Positions 36,554 through 45,204 of a DNA stretch of 64,000 nt are shown here, in pieces. The DNA is from Myxococcus eversor (GTDB lineage Bacteria > Myxococcota > Myxococcia > Myxococcales > Myxococcaceae). The translations under genes and the position numbers were made by a program. Each line of letters opens with the position of its first letter. The first letter of the stretch is position 1. Location: contig NZ_JAAIXY010000027.1 of assembly GCF_010894455.1 (NCBI RefSeq), positions 121,002 to 185,001 of the forward strand, given 5' to 3'. A model generated the notes under the pieces. It did no database searches. It saw only the letters and a program-made list of their open reading frames with translations, and was not told the DNA's origin.

Positions 36554-37567
36554 GTGCTGCCCACCGCCCCTCTTCGCGACCTCGCCCGCTCCGTGGGCTT
36601 CGACCTCGTGGGCTTCGCTCGCGCGGAGCCCATTCCCCCCACCTTCATCATGGAGTGGCTGGAGGCGGGCTTCGCGGCGGACATGGACTGGATGGGCGAG
36701 CGGGTCGCCGAGCGGCTGGACGTCGACCGGTTGCTGCCGGGCGCCCGGACGGTCATCTCCTTCGTCAACAACTACTGGCGCGATGACGAGGTGTCGGTGG
36801 GTTCACCCATCGCCCGGTACGCGCGGGGGCGCGACTACCACTCCACGCTGCGCGACAGGATGAAGGCCTTCCGCAAGGCCGTCATCCGGATGTCCCCGGG
36901 CCTGGGGACATACGGGAGCGTGGACAGCGGGCCGCTGATGGAGAAGGTGTGGGCGGCGCGCGCGGGGCTGGGCTACGTGGGGAAGAACGGCTGTTTCATC
37001 ACCGAGCCGTATGGCTCGTGGGTGCTGCTGGCCACGCTCATCCTCGATGCCGAGGTGGACGATTATGGGACGGGGCCCGCGGCGGACCGGTGTGGCGCGT
37101 GTCGCCGCTGTCTCATGTCCTGTCCCACGGGCGCGCTGGTGGGCAACGGCCGTGTGGACGCACGGGCGTGTCTGTCCTACCAGACCATCGAGAACCGCGA
37201 GCAGCAGGTGCCGGAGGCGTTCCGGCTCAAGTTCGACAACCTCATCTTCGGGTGCGACATCTGCCAGCAGGTGTGTCCGCTCAACCGGCGTCCCGTGTTC
37301 GCCGAGCACCCTCGCTTCGCGCCCCGCGCGGTGGCGGAGCTGGGCACGCTGGAATTGGCGGGGCTCACACCGACACAGTACGAGGAGCTCATCCCCGGTA
37401 CAGCGTTGGCACGCGCCCGGTATGACGTGCTCCGCCGCAACGCGGTGTATGCGTTGGGCGTGGCCAGGCAGGCGGACTCGCGATACCTGCTCGAAAAGCT
37501 CTGCGGCGATTCGAGCGAATTGGTACGTACCGCCGCGCAATGGGCGCTCCTCAAGCTCGACCCCTGA
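36554..37567 (+). CDS. queG: Epoxyqueuosine reductase
   Basis: The 337-aa protein has an N-terminal corrinoid-binding part (GFDLVGFARAEP, GYVGKNGCFI, GSWVLLATLIL) and two [4Fe-4S] clusters in CGACRRCLMSCPTGA and CDICQQVCP. QueG carries out the final step of tRNA queuosine synthesis, reducing epoxyqueuosine using cobalamin. It is somewhat shorter than E. coli QueG (379 aa) and ends with a short HEAT-like repeat. The start is GTG with a poor ribosome-binding site. The adenosyltransferase gene just upstream supplies related corrinoid. Confidence 0.94.
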   Translation: MLPTAPLRDLARSVGFDLVGFARAEPIPPTFIMEWLEAGFAADMDWMGERVAERLDVDRLLPGARTVISFVNNYWRDDEVSVGSPIARYARGRDYHSTLRDRMKAFRKAVIRMSPGLGTYGSVDSGPLMEKVWAARAGLGYVGKNGCFITEPYGSWVLLATLILDAEVDDYGTGPAADRCGACRRCLMSCPTGALVGNGRVDARACLSYQTIENREQQVPEAFRLKFDNLIFGCDICQQVCPLNRRPVFAEHPRFAPRAVAELGTLELAGLTPTQYEELIPGTALARARYDVLRRNAVYALGVARQADSRYLLEKLCGDSSELVRTAAQWALLKLDP

Positions 37568-38511
37568 ACTCCCCTGACGATGCGTCGCCGCTTCGCGGGG
37601 TGTATGCCGCGTTGCTCATCCAGGTCGTCATCAGCGCGGGGACGTATCTCGCCGCGAAGCGGGCCATGACGGAGCTGCCGCCGCTCACCGTGGTGTTGTG
37701 GCGCTTCTTCTTGAGTGGGCTGGTGTTCCTGGTGCTGCTGCTGGTGCTGCCCGGGCCAAAGCTGCCGCCGCGCGATGCGTGGCGCCGCATCTTCATCCTG
37801 GGGCTGCTGGCGGGCCCGGTGAACCAGGTGTTCTTCTTCAGCGGGCTCTCGCGCTCCACCGCCGCGCACGGCGCGCTGCTCTATGCGCTCACGCCGCTGG
37901 GGGTGTATCTGTTGAGCCTCTGGCGCGGGCAGGAGCGCGCCTCCGCGCGGACGCTCGTGGGCATCGCCACCGCCTTCGTGGGCGTGGTGGTGCTGCTGCT
38001 GGGACGAGGGCTGGCGGATGCACGTGGCTCCATGCTGGGGGACGTGCTCATCCTCGGCGCGGTGCTGGCGTGGGTCGTCTACACGACGGAGGGAAAGCCC
38101 TTCGTCGCGGTCCACGGTCCGCTGCGCGCGACGGCGTGGTGCATGACGATGTCCACGGTGTTGATGCTGCCCTTCGCGCCGTTCGTGGCGAACACGGACA
38201 TGTTGATGGCCGCGAGCACGACGGCGAAGGGCTGCATCGTCTACCTGGGGCTGCTGACGTCGGTGGTGGCGTACGTGCTCTGGTACTACGCACTGTCGAA
38301 GGTGTCGGCGTCGAAGGTGGCCATCTTCTCCAACCTCCAGCCCGCCGCGACGGCGCTCGCGGCCTGGCTGCTGCTGGACGAGGCCCTGCACTGGGAAATC
38401 GCGGTGGGTGGGGTGCTCGTCCTCGCGGGCGTGCGGCTCACCCAGACGGTGGTGGCCCGTGCTCCGCCGACGGCGCCCCTGCTTCCCGTGGCGGGGCGCC
38501 CGGCGACCTGA
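37540..38511 (+). CDS. EamA/DMT-family transporter
   Basis: The 323-aa protein has about ten transmembrane helices in two five-helix EamA repeats; helical landmarks include VVLWRFFLSGLVFL, SRSTAAHGALLYALTPLG and SNLQPAATALAAWLLLDE. Such proteins export or import small metabolites, amino acids or nucleobases; the substrate cannot be read from sequence. Its start lies inside the end of queG (28-bp overlap), so it is probably co-transcribed with it. It converges with the GH114-like gene. Confidence 0.88.
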   Translation: MGAPQARPLNSPDDASPLRGVYAALLIQVVISAGTYLAAKRAMTELPPLTVVLWRFFLSGLVFLVLLLVLPGPKLPPRDAWRRIFILGLLAGPVNQVFFFSGLSRSTAAHGALLYALTPLGVYLLSLWRGQERASARTLVGIATAFVGVVVLLLGRGLADARGSMLGDVLILGAVLAWVVYTTEGKPFVAVHGPLRATAWCMTMSTVLMLPFAPFVANTDMLMAASTTAKGCIVYLGLLTSVVAYVLWYYALSKVSASKVAIFSNLQPAATALAAWLLLDEALHWEIAVGGVLVLAGVRLTQTVVARAPPTAPLLPVAGRPAT

Positions 38512-38515
38512 GTGG

Positions 38516-39997
38516 CTACCGCGGGTCCCACCCCGCGTTCACCGTCACCCGGTCCAATGCGCGCACCGTGACGTACGGGACGAAGCCGGCGGCCCGAGAG
38601 CGCGTGTACGCATCCGCGACGTGGGCGGACTGGACGGCGTAGTCGGTGGACAGCACCAGCTTGCCCGCGGCGCGCACCCGGGCGGCGTTGGCGCGATTCT
38701 CCGCGCACCAGCTCATGTCGCACGCGACGTCGTCGGACCAGTACATGTCCTCCATGCCCAGGCCGTCGATGGCGGGCAGATAGAGGGGGTCGTCGACGAG
38801 CTCCGGGGAGTTCTGCGGCACCACCTTGAAGGCCGGGTTGCGCGCCTTCGCGTACTGGCTGATGCGGGAGATGAGGGCCACCATCTTCCGCGCGAGGTCG
38901 GCGCGGTTGGTGCCCGCGGAGTTGGCGGGAATCTCCTCGTACGTCACCACCATGTCCAGGTAGCAGCCGGTGAAGCCCGCGGCGAGCGCGCGGTCCAGAC
39001 GGCCCTGGACGATGGGCCACCAGCGCTCGTCCCAGTACTTCACGTACTGCTCGTCGGGCCAGCCATCCACGGGGCCCAGCTTCAGGTCCGCGGGGACCTG
39101 GCTCCACTCGGGGCGGTACTCCTCGATGGCGCCAATCTCGAAGTAGGCGAGCACCTGCTTGCCCCGGGCCTTGAGCGCGGAAATCTCGGCGGCGGTGAAG
39201 TAGCCGCTCGAGCCGTCTCTCACCAGCTCGACGATGGCGAGGTCGAACTTCGAGGCGGCAATCACGTCGAGCTTGCCCTGGGGATAGTTGGTGAGCTGGT
39301 ACGTGAAGCTGCTGACGCCCTCCCAGGGAACCGGCGTGCCCGCGTCCGTGGATGTGCCCGCGTCGGTGGGAGTTCCAGCGTCTGTCGAAGTGCCCGCGTC
39401 GTTGGGAGTGCCAGCGTCCGGCGCCGCGACCTGCACGCGCACCACCAACAGGTCCAGCAGCGACGCATCCGCCGAGGACTCCGTGCGGTAGCGCAGCTTC
39501 ACGGGGCCACCGGAGAAGAACCGCGCGGGGGAGGTGAGGGCCAGCGACGTCGCCGACCACTTCCACGACTGCGCGAAGGCGTTGTCGCCCACGATGACCC
39601 AGGCGCCCGTCGAGTAGTCCCAGGCCTCGAACAGCCAGCGCATCGCTGACTTCGTCGGGCCCCGGAAGTTCACGCCGATTTCAGCCGCGATGACGGTGTC
39701 CGAGCTCACGCCCGCGGGCAGCGGATAGGTGCACGTGGCGGAGCTGTTGGGGGCGAATTCGACGTACTCAGCCCAGCGGTCCTGCGTCCCAGACAGTGTC
39801 TGGGTGTGCAGGCCCTGGACGCCCTGGCCCGAGCCGATGGAGCCACGTGCGAGTTGGAGGGTGGTGCAGGTGAGGGTCTGCGCATCGGGGAGAATCGCGC
39901 CGCGCTCGTCGTCGAGCGTGTCACGCGCACTGCTTCCACCACACGCGGCCAGCAAGGCCAGACAGGTCCACGTCAACCACTTCACAGCGACTCGCAT
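38516..39997 (-). CDS. GH114-like (endo-alpha-1,4-polygalactosaminidase-type) lipoprotein
   Basis: The 493-aa product has a signal peptide and lipobox LLAAC (Cys19), GGAG before the ATG, an N-terminal beta domain (about 40-190) that resembles a carbohydrate-binding or jelly-roll module, a hexapeptide Asp-Ala-Gly-Thr linker (194-223), and a C-terminal TIM-barrel domain of the GH114 type (VLAYFEIGAIEEYRPEW, GFTGCYLDMV, VPQNSPEL, GMEDMYW). GH114 enzymes cut alpha-1,4-linked galactosamine polymers, as in exopolysaccharide matrices. It is probably anchored in the outer envelope and acts on surface or foreign polysaccharide. Confidence 0.88.
   Translation of the reverse strand: MRVAVKWLTWTCLALLAACGGSSARDTLDDERGAILPDAQTLTCTTLQLARGSIGSGQGVQGLHTQTLSGTQDRWAEYVEFAPNSSATCTYPLPAGVSSDTVIAAEIGVNFRGPTKSAMRWLFEAWDYSTGAWVIVGDNAFAQSWKWSATSLALTSPARFFSGGPVKLRYRTESSADASLLDLLVVRVQVAAPDAGTPNDAGTSTDAGTPTDAGTSTDAGTPVPWEGVSSFTYQLTNYPQGKLDVIAASKFDLAIVELVRDGSSGYFTAAEISALKARGKQVLAYFEIGAIEEYRPEWSQVPADLKLGPVDGWPDEQYVKYWDERWWPIVQGRLDRALAAGFTGCYLDMVVTYEEIPANSAGTNRADLARKMVALISRISQYAKARNPAFKVVPQNSPELVDDPLYLPAIDGLGMEDMYWSDDVACDMSWCAENRANAARVRAAGKLVLSTDYAVQSAHVADAYTRSRAAGFVPYVTVRALDRVTVNAGWDPR
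39329..39418 (-). repeat. 18-bp coding repeats, DAGTxx linker
   Basis: Five consecutive 18-bp units encode DAGTPN, DAGTST, DAGTPT, DAGTST and DAGTPV (residues 194-223 of the GH114-like protein). The array separates the binding-type and catalytic domains and is likely a flexible, length-variable linker. Confidence 0.8.
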
Positions 39998-40175
39998 GCA
40001 ACGTCTCCTCAGGGGTGTGGGAACGCGGCGGCCATTAACGCCGTGCGCGAGGAGTCAGCAACGCGAAGTGGCGACGAGCGCGTCGATGCGTGAAGGCTCG
40101 CGCTCTCCTGCTGGAACATTCGTTTCCGCCTGGATGACATGTGGTGCCCGGCCCGCGTCTGCGTACACTCGTCTG

Positions 40176-41015
40176 ATGCTTCGCGCGGGTGAGGACCTGT
40201 TCCAGGTGGAGGAGTTGCTATGGGTGCTGAACGCGCCCACGGGCAAGGGCATCTACGACTTCGGCTTCGACCGGTTCTTCGCCTGCCGTCGCCCGTATCA
40301 ACTGCCCGACTCGCTGGATGTGGTGGCGCGCGTCGGCGTGTGGAACGACTACGCCGAGCGCTACCGCGAGCTGGCGGCGGAGGGCGTAAGGCTGGTGCAC
40401 TCACCGGAGCAGCACCTGCTCGCGACGGAGCTGCCGCACTGGTACCCCCGGCTCACGGACCTCACACCGCGCAGCGTCTGGTACGACACGCGGCCGTCCG
40501 CGAAGACGGTGGAGGACATGCTCGGGTGGCCGGTCTTCGTGAAGGGCGAGCGACAGACGAGCCGCCACCGCAAGTCACTCTCCATCATCGAGGGGCCCGA
40601 GCAGTTCGAGCGCGCGATGGCGACCTATGCGACGGACCCCATCCTCCACTGGCAACGGGTGGTGTGTCGGGAGCTGCGCCCGCTGCGCCGCGTGGAGGAG
40701 GGCGCGCCGGACCGCATCCCCTCCTCATTCGAGTTCCGCACCTTCTGGTGGCGCGGTGAGCTGGTGGGGTGGGGGCCCTACTGGTGGCAGGGGTCGCCGT
40801 ACACGATGAACGAGGTGGAGCAGCGCGAGGCGCTCGGCCTGGGGCGCGAGGTGGCGCGCCGGATGGACGTGCCCTTCCTCGTCGTGGACCTCGCGCAGGA
40901 GGTCTCCGGCCGCTGGATTGTCATCGAGTGCAACGACGGCCAGGAGAGCGGCTACGCCGGCATCTCACCCTTCGCGCTGTGGCGGAACATCCTGGAGTTG
41001 CAACGCGCGCGGTGA
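40176..41015 (+). CDS. ATP-grasp domain protein (R2K-like clade)
   Basis: The 279-aa protein (ATG at 40176; ribosome-binding site weak) shows an ATP-grasp core: WPVFVKGERQTSRHRKS (nucleotide lysine), EFRTFWWRGELVGWGPYW, and a C-terminal DLAQEVSGRWIVIECNDGQESGY where acidic and Asn residues would bind Mg. This spacing is like the uncharacterised R2K ATP-grasp proteins, proposed ligases of amino acids to peptides or proteins. It stands alone, divergent from the GH114 gene and convergent with the Cys-rich protein gene. No substrate can be assigned. Confidence 0.82.
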   Translation: MLRAGEDLFQVEELLWVLNAPTGKGIYDFGFDRFFACRRPYQLPDSLDVVARVGVWNDYAERYRELAAEGVRLVHSPEQHLLATELPHWYPRLTDLTPRSVWYDTRPSAKTVEDMLGWPVFVKGERQTSRHRKSLSIIEGPEQFERAMATYATDPILHWQRVVCRELRPLRRVEEGAPDRIPSSFEFRTFWWRGELVGWGPYWWQGSPYTMNEVEQREALGLGREVARRMDVPFLVVDLAQEVSGRWIVIECNDGQESGYAGISPFALWRNILELQRAR

Positions 41016-41042
41016 GGCGCTCGGGGGCGTCCGAGGCGGAGG

Positions 41043-41924
41043 TCAGTCCCCGTTGGGGTCCCACTCGGAGATGTCCTTGTTCTTGGGCTCCGGCGGAACC
41101 GAGGGGCGCAGCGGGTTGGACGGCGGCGGCGTAGGCTTCTTCGTGGCCGCGACGGGAGCGGGTGGTGGCTCGTCGAGCAGTGGGTCCTTCGCGTCGTCGT
41201 CGGTGGCGGCGATGGTGGGCGCGGGCTTCGCGGGCACGGGCTTCACCGGCTCCATTCGGGGCGGCGGCTTCGCGGCGGCCGTGGGCGCGGGCGGCGGCGC
41301 ATCCAGCGGCTCCAAATCACTGAGGTCCGGCTCGGCTTCCGGTTCGGGTTTCGACGCGGGCTTCGCGGGCTTGGGGTCGGAGTCGGAAGCCCGGTAGACG
41401 CCCTGCCGCGACACGGTGGGCACGGGCGTGGTGTCGACGGGCGGCGCCGCCGCGGGGACATCCTCCGCAGGAGGGCGCGTGTCCTCGGCGGGCACGCTGT
41501 CCGCGCGGTAGCTGTCGCGACGCCCACGGACCGAGTCCCGGTCCGGACGCGCGTCACCGAACGGGTCCTCCTCGCGGTTCGTCGTGCGCCGGCCTTCCGA
41601 GTCCCCCGAGTCTCCAAACGGGTCCTCTTCCCGGCTCACGGGCTTCTTCGAGGAGGGCCGCCCGCGACGAGGAGGGTCCGCCACCACGCTGTCGGGAAGG
41701 CCGCGCAGCGATGAGTGACGCTCGCTGCAGTCGCCCCGGTTCTCCGTGCAGATGCTCAGGCACTGGGTGAGCTTCTTCACGGTGCGACTGCTGCCGCCGT
41801 ACTCGATGGAGCAGTCCTCCTTGCAGGTGGCGTAGTCCTCCTGACAGCCGGAGGGGACAGCGCCGCGCTGGGCGCTGGCGGGGGTGGCGGCGAGGGCCAG
41901 AAGCAGGAAGGGCAGAAGACGCAT
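41043..41924 (-). CDS. Secreted protein with mirror-symmetric twin-Cx3C cysteine motif and Pro-rich tail
   Basis: The 293-aa product has a signal peptide (cleavage near ASAQ). Its first mature part has six cysteines at 27, 34, 38, 55, 59 and 66, spaced Cx6Cx3C-x16-Cx3Cx6C, a perfectly symmetric pattern expected for a disulfide-stapled helical hairpin. Two REEDPFGD motifs follow (98-105 and 117-124), then about 170 residues of acidic, Pro/Ala-rich, probably disordered sequence. I do not recognise the family. It is probably periplasmic or secreted. It is divergent from the MTAP-like gene, 91 bp away. Confidence 0.75.
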   Translation of the reverse strand: MRLLPFLLLALAATPASAQRGAVPSGCQEDYATCKEDCSIEYGGSSRTVKKLTQCLSICTENRGDCSERHSSLRGLPDSVVADPPRRGRPSSKKPVSREEDPFGDSGDSEGRRTTNREEDPFGDARPDRDSVRGRRDSYRADSVPAEDTRPPAEDVPAAAPPVDTTPVPTVSRQGVYRASDSDPKPAKPASKPEPEAEPDLSDLEPLDAPPPAPTAAAKPPPRMEPVKPVPAKPAPTIAATDDDAKDPLLDEPPPAPVAATKKPTPPPSNPLRPSVPPEPKNKDISEWDPNGD

Positions 41925-42015
41925 GGCTATTTCGAAAACTACCAGTCTTCGTGCCTCCCGGCGCCAGGGGGGCGCTATGGTTCAGGAGCGCGGCCGGAGC
42001 GCCAAGAGGAGGAAC

Positions 42016-42903
42016 ATGGCTGTCAGGGTGGGCATCATCGGGAGCCATGGTCTGGAGCAATTGTTGGGGCTCTCCGGTCGGTTGGAGACCCACACCCTCG
42101 AAACCCCCTTCGGTCCCCATGCGGGCCCCCTCGTCTCCGGAGAGCTGGACGGCGTCTCCGTCGTCTATGTGCCACGCCACGGCGCGGGTCATGTCTTCAA
42201 CGCCACCCGGGCTCCGTACCGCGCCAACCTCTTCGCGCTGAAGCAGTTGGGCGTCACCCACGTGTTGGCCACGGGCACGGTGGGCAGCCTCCAGGAGCAT
42301 CTGCCTCCGCTCCAACTGGTCGTCCCGGATCAGGTCATCGACCGCACCTACCGCCGCCCCTGCACCTTCTACGACGACCTCGCGGTCCACGTGGAGCTGG
42401 ACTCGCCCTTCTGCGGCACGCTGCGTCAGGTCCTCGCCAACGCGGCCACCGCCAGCGGCGCCGTCGTGGCCACCCAGGCGACGTATGTCTGCGTCGAGGG
42501 CCCTTCGCTCAGCACCCGCGCGGAGAGCCTGCTGTACCGGCAGTGGGGCGCGGACCTGGTCGGGATGACGGCCATGCCCGAGGCCCGGCTCGCCCGAGAG
42601 GCCGAGCTGCACTACGCGCTGGTGGCGCTGCCCACGGACTACGACTCCTGGCAGCCGCTGCCCCCGGGACAGGAGCACGAGGCCCTGCTGGCGCGGCTGT
42701 CCCACAACGTGCCGGCTGTCACCGCGAAGGGGGCCGCGCTCATCCGCCGCGCGCTGCCGCGAATCGCCGAGGCCCCGTCCGCGTGTCGCTGTGACTCCGC
42801 CCTGGCGATGGCGCTGTGGACCGAGCGCTCCCGCATCCCCGACGAGGTGCGCTCCCGGCTTCGTCCACTGTTGGGCAGATACCTCCCGCCGAACGTCGTC
42901 TAG
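42016..42903 (+). CDS. MTAP-family nucleoside phosphorylase
   Basis: The 295-aa protein matches the 5'-methylthioadenosine/methylthioinosine phosphorylase family: IIGSHGLEQL near the start, VPRHGAGHVFNATRAPYRANLFALK (phosphate site), ATGTVGSLQ, CVEGPSLSTRAES and GMTAMPEARLARE. Members split 5'-methylthioadenosine or methylthioinosine with phosphate, for methionine salvage and purine recovery. AGAGGAGGA just upstream supports the ATG at 42016. Which base is used cannot be decided here. The gene stands 90 bp before the BrkB gene. Confidence 0.9.
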   Translation: MAVRVGIIGSHGLEQLLGLSGRLETHTLETPFGPHAGPLVSGELDGVSVVYVPRHGAGHVFNATRAPYRANLFALKQLGVTHVLATGTVGSLQEHLPPLQLVVPDQVIDRTYRRPCTFYDDLAVHVELDSPFCGTLRQVLANAATASGAVVATQATYVCVEGPSLSTRAESLLYRQWGADLVGMTAMPEARLAREAELHYALVALPTDYDSWQPLPPGQEHEALLARLSHNVPAVTAKGAALIRRALPRIAEAPSACRCDSALAMALWTERSRIPDEVRSRLRPLLGRYLPPNVV

Positions 42904-42993
42904 CCGAACGAGGGCTCGCCCGGTCGCCTGCTGCCAACCCGCGTCGCCAACCCCACCTTCCGATACCCGAGGGTCGGGAGCGAGGAGGGAAGG

Positions 42994-44043
42994 ATGCGGC
43001 TGCCCAGGCTCAAGTACCTCACGTGGCGCGAGTTCACCCGACGCTTCGTGAAGGAGTTCCAGGAAGACACCGTCACGGACATCGCGGCGCAGCTCTCCTA
43101 CTACCTGCTGTTCTCGCTGTTCCCGTTCCTCTTCTTCCTCGTCACGCTGGTGGCGTACCTGCCCTTCGCGCCGGGCGCGGTGGACGCGATGCTGGACCGC
43201 GTCCGCCCGCTGGTGCCTGGAGACGCGCTGGGCCTGGTGACGCAGCACCTGACGTCACTGGTGGACCAGCCCCGCCCCAAGCTCTTGACGGTGGGTCTCC
43301 TGGTGGCCTTGTGGTCGGCTTCGCGCGGCGCGGATGCCCTGCGCAAGGCGCTCAACCTGGCCTACGACGTGCCCGAGTCGCGTCCCCTGTGGAAGACGCA
43401 GGGGCTCGCCATGCTGATGACGCTCGTCGGCACCTTGCTCATCCCGCTGTCCTTCGCCGTGTTCCTGCTCGGCGGCCGGCTGGGGGCGTGGCTCGCGACG
43501 CGGCTGCACGTGCAGGAGGCCTTCTACGTCGTCTGGTCCTGGGTGCGCTGGCCGTTCACCGCGGGCCTGGTGATGCTGGCGCTGTCGCTCTGCTACTACC
43601 TGCTGCCGGACGTGAAGCAGCGCTTCAAGTACATCACTCCCGGCTCCATCTTCGGCACGCTGGTGTGGATGGCGAGCACGTGGGGCTTCACGCAGTACGT
43701 GGAGCACTTCGGCAAGTACAACGTCACCTATGGCTCCATCGGTGGCGTGGTGGTGCTGCTCCTGTGGCTCTACATCTCCGGGCTGGTGTTCATCCTCGGT
43801 GGCGAGCTGAACGCCATCCTGGAGCACGCCTCGGCGGAGGGGAAGGAGAAGGGGGCGCGCCAGTTCGGCGAGGCCGCTCCAGCGGAGCCTCCCATCAAGA
43901 CGCCTGGAGCCGCCAAGAGCGCGGCGAGCGCGAAGCGCTCCCGGCTGGCCTTCTGGCGCTGGAAGCACCGCGTGGCCCGGGGGAAGTCCCCCGAGCCCTC
44001 TGGAGCGGAGCTGGAGCGCGAGCCCCCGTCCACCCTGCATTGA
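42994..44043 (+). CDS. YihY/BrkB-family inner-membrane protein
   Basis: The 349-aa protein has about six transmembrane helices in the YihY pattern: DIAAQLSYYLLFSLFPFLFFL, LWSASRGADALRKALNLAY, YYLLPDVKQRFKYITPGSIFGT and a final YGSIGGVVVLLLWLYISGLVFILGGELNA. The last 75 residues are a basic, disordered cytoplasmic tail. The family was once called RNase BN by error; its function is unknown. A strong ribosome-binding site (GAGGAGGGAAGG) precedes the ATG. It converges with the M48 protease gene. Confidence 0.93.
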   Translation: MRLPRLKYLTWREFTRRFVKEFQEDTVTDIAAQLSYYLLFSLFPFLFFLVTLVAYLPFAPGAVDAMLDRVRPLVPGDALGLVTQHLTSLVDQPRPKLLTVGLLVALWSASRGADALRKALNLAYDVPESRPLWKTQGLAMLMTLVGTLLIPLSFAVFLLGGRLGAWLATRLHVQEAFYVVWSWVRWPFTAGLVMLALSLCYYLLPDVKQRFKYITPGSIFGTLVWMASTWGFTQYVEHFGKYNVTYGSIGGVVVLLLWLYISGLVFILGGELNAILEHASAEGKEKGARQFGEAAPAEPPIKTPGAAKSAASAKRSRLAFWRWKHRVARGKSPEPSGAELEREPPSTLH

Positions 44044-44061
44044 GCCCGGCTCGGGCGGGGG

Positions 44062-44886
44062 CTACTTGCCGCCCAGCTTCTGCTTGATGGCGGGCAGCTG
44101 GCCCGGGCTGTTGTTGCTGCCGCGCAGGCCCTTCTTGGAGATGAACTCCTGAAGGTCTGCGATGCGCTGCTTGTTGGTGGGGTGGGTGCTCAGCCACTTC
44201 ATGACGCCGGGCGTGCTGCCCTCCTGGGCCTGGAGCTTCTGGAAGAAGCTGATGAGCCCCTTGGGGTCGAAGCCGGCGCCGGAGGAGTAGCGCGCGCCGT
44301 ACTCGTCCGCCTCCAACTCCTCGCTGCGGCTGTGCGCCAGCATGGCTCCGCCACCGACGAGCTGGGCTGCCACCTGGGCCGCGGCGCCCGGGTTCTGTCC
44401 CAGGGCGAGCTGGGTGACGGTCTGCAGGCCCATCTGGTTCACCATGGCCCGCGCGGAGTGACGGCCGACGACGTGGCCCGCCTCGTGCGCCATGACGCCC
44501 GCCAGCTCCGCCTCCGTGTCCGCGGCCAGGATGAGGCCCGTGTAGACGTAGAGGTAGCCGCCCGGCGTGGCGAACGCGTTCACCGTCTTCGGGTCGTCGA
44601 TGACGTTGATCTTCCACTTCACGCCCGGCCGGTCCTTGGTGGCCTGCTTGATGATGGGCGCGGAGAGGTTGCGGACGTACTCGACGATGGTCGGGTCCTC
44701 CACGTACTTGATCTTCTCCTTCTGCTCGAGCTCCGCCTTGACCTGCTTGCCGATGTCCTCCTCCTGCTCATCCGAGACGAAGGTCTTCGCGAGCGCCTTC
44801 TCCGCCTGGACGCGCTGAGTGGTGCAGCCCGTCGTCACTCCCATGACGAGGGCCAGGCTCCATACCGCCGAGAGAATCCGTTGCAT
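44062..44886 (-). CDS. M48 family metallopeptidase, lipoprotein
   Basis: The 274-aa product has a signal peptide with lipobox TTGC (Cys21), then an M48 zinc protease domain with HEAGH (134-138) and a third-ligand region SRSEELEADEYG (187-198). It lacks the TPR region of BepA, so it is closer to LoiP/YcaL-type proteases that act in outer-membrane quality control. ATG at 44886 is chosen because the signal peptide starts there. It converges with the BrkB gene; upstream lies a 318-bp gap. Confidence 0.92.
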   Translation of the reverse strand: MQRILSAVWSLALVMGVTTGCTTQRVQAEKALAKTFVSDEQEEDIGKQVKAELEQKEKIKYVEDPTIVEYVRNLSAPIIKQATKDRPGVKWKINVIDDPKTVNAFATPGGYLYVYTGLILAADTEAELAGVMAHEAGHVVGRHSARAMVNQMGLQTVTQLALGQNPGAAAQVAAQLVGGGAMLAHSRSEELEADEYGARYSSGAGFDPKGLISFFQKLQAQEGSTPGVMKWLSTHPTNKQRIADLQEFISKKGLRGSNNSPGQLPAIKQKLGGK

Positions 44887-45204
44887 GACCGAGGACGCCT
44901 TTCTTTGTCGGTTGATGCGTTGAGACCGAAACCTGCCCGGACTCTTGGGCAGCGTCCGCCTCCACGGCAAGCCCCTCGTGAGGGTTCCGATGGGAGGCGT
45001 GGGGCTCGGGCGCGCTGGCGCCCGGGAGCCGGAGGGCAGGGACCTCTGGTGCGCCGGGACACCCCCGGCGGCGAGCGCACCCGCCGTGAGCCTCCTGGAC
45101 GGGGCTGATCGCCGCGCCCGAGGCGCCCTGGGGACATGTGCGCGAGCCGACAAGCGCAAGAAATGCGTGGGCCAGGAGGGCGCCGGTGCTATGTGCCCGA
45201 GGGG
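44887..45204. other. 318-bp intergenic region, nothing recognised
   Basis: This gap separates the divergent M48 protease and mutM genes. Open frames across it have no convincing start or composition. It must hold both promoters, but no clear -35/-10 pair or palindrome was found by eye. Confidence 0.5.

Noticed and set aside
37698..38642. Plus-strand frame of 314 codons over the EamA gene
   Set aside because: It overlaps the transporter in another frame and has Ala/Gly/Arg shadow composition.
39329..39418. Short regular repeats considered as a CRISPR array
   Set aside because: Units are 18 bp, in frame within a coding linker and without spacers.
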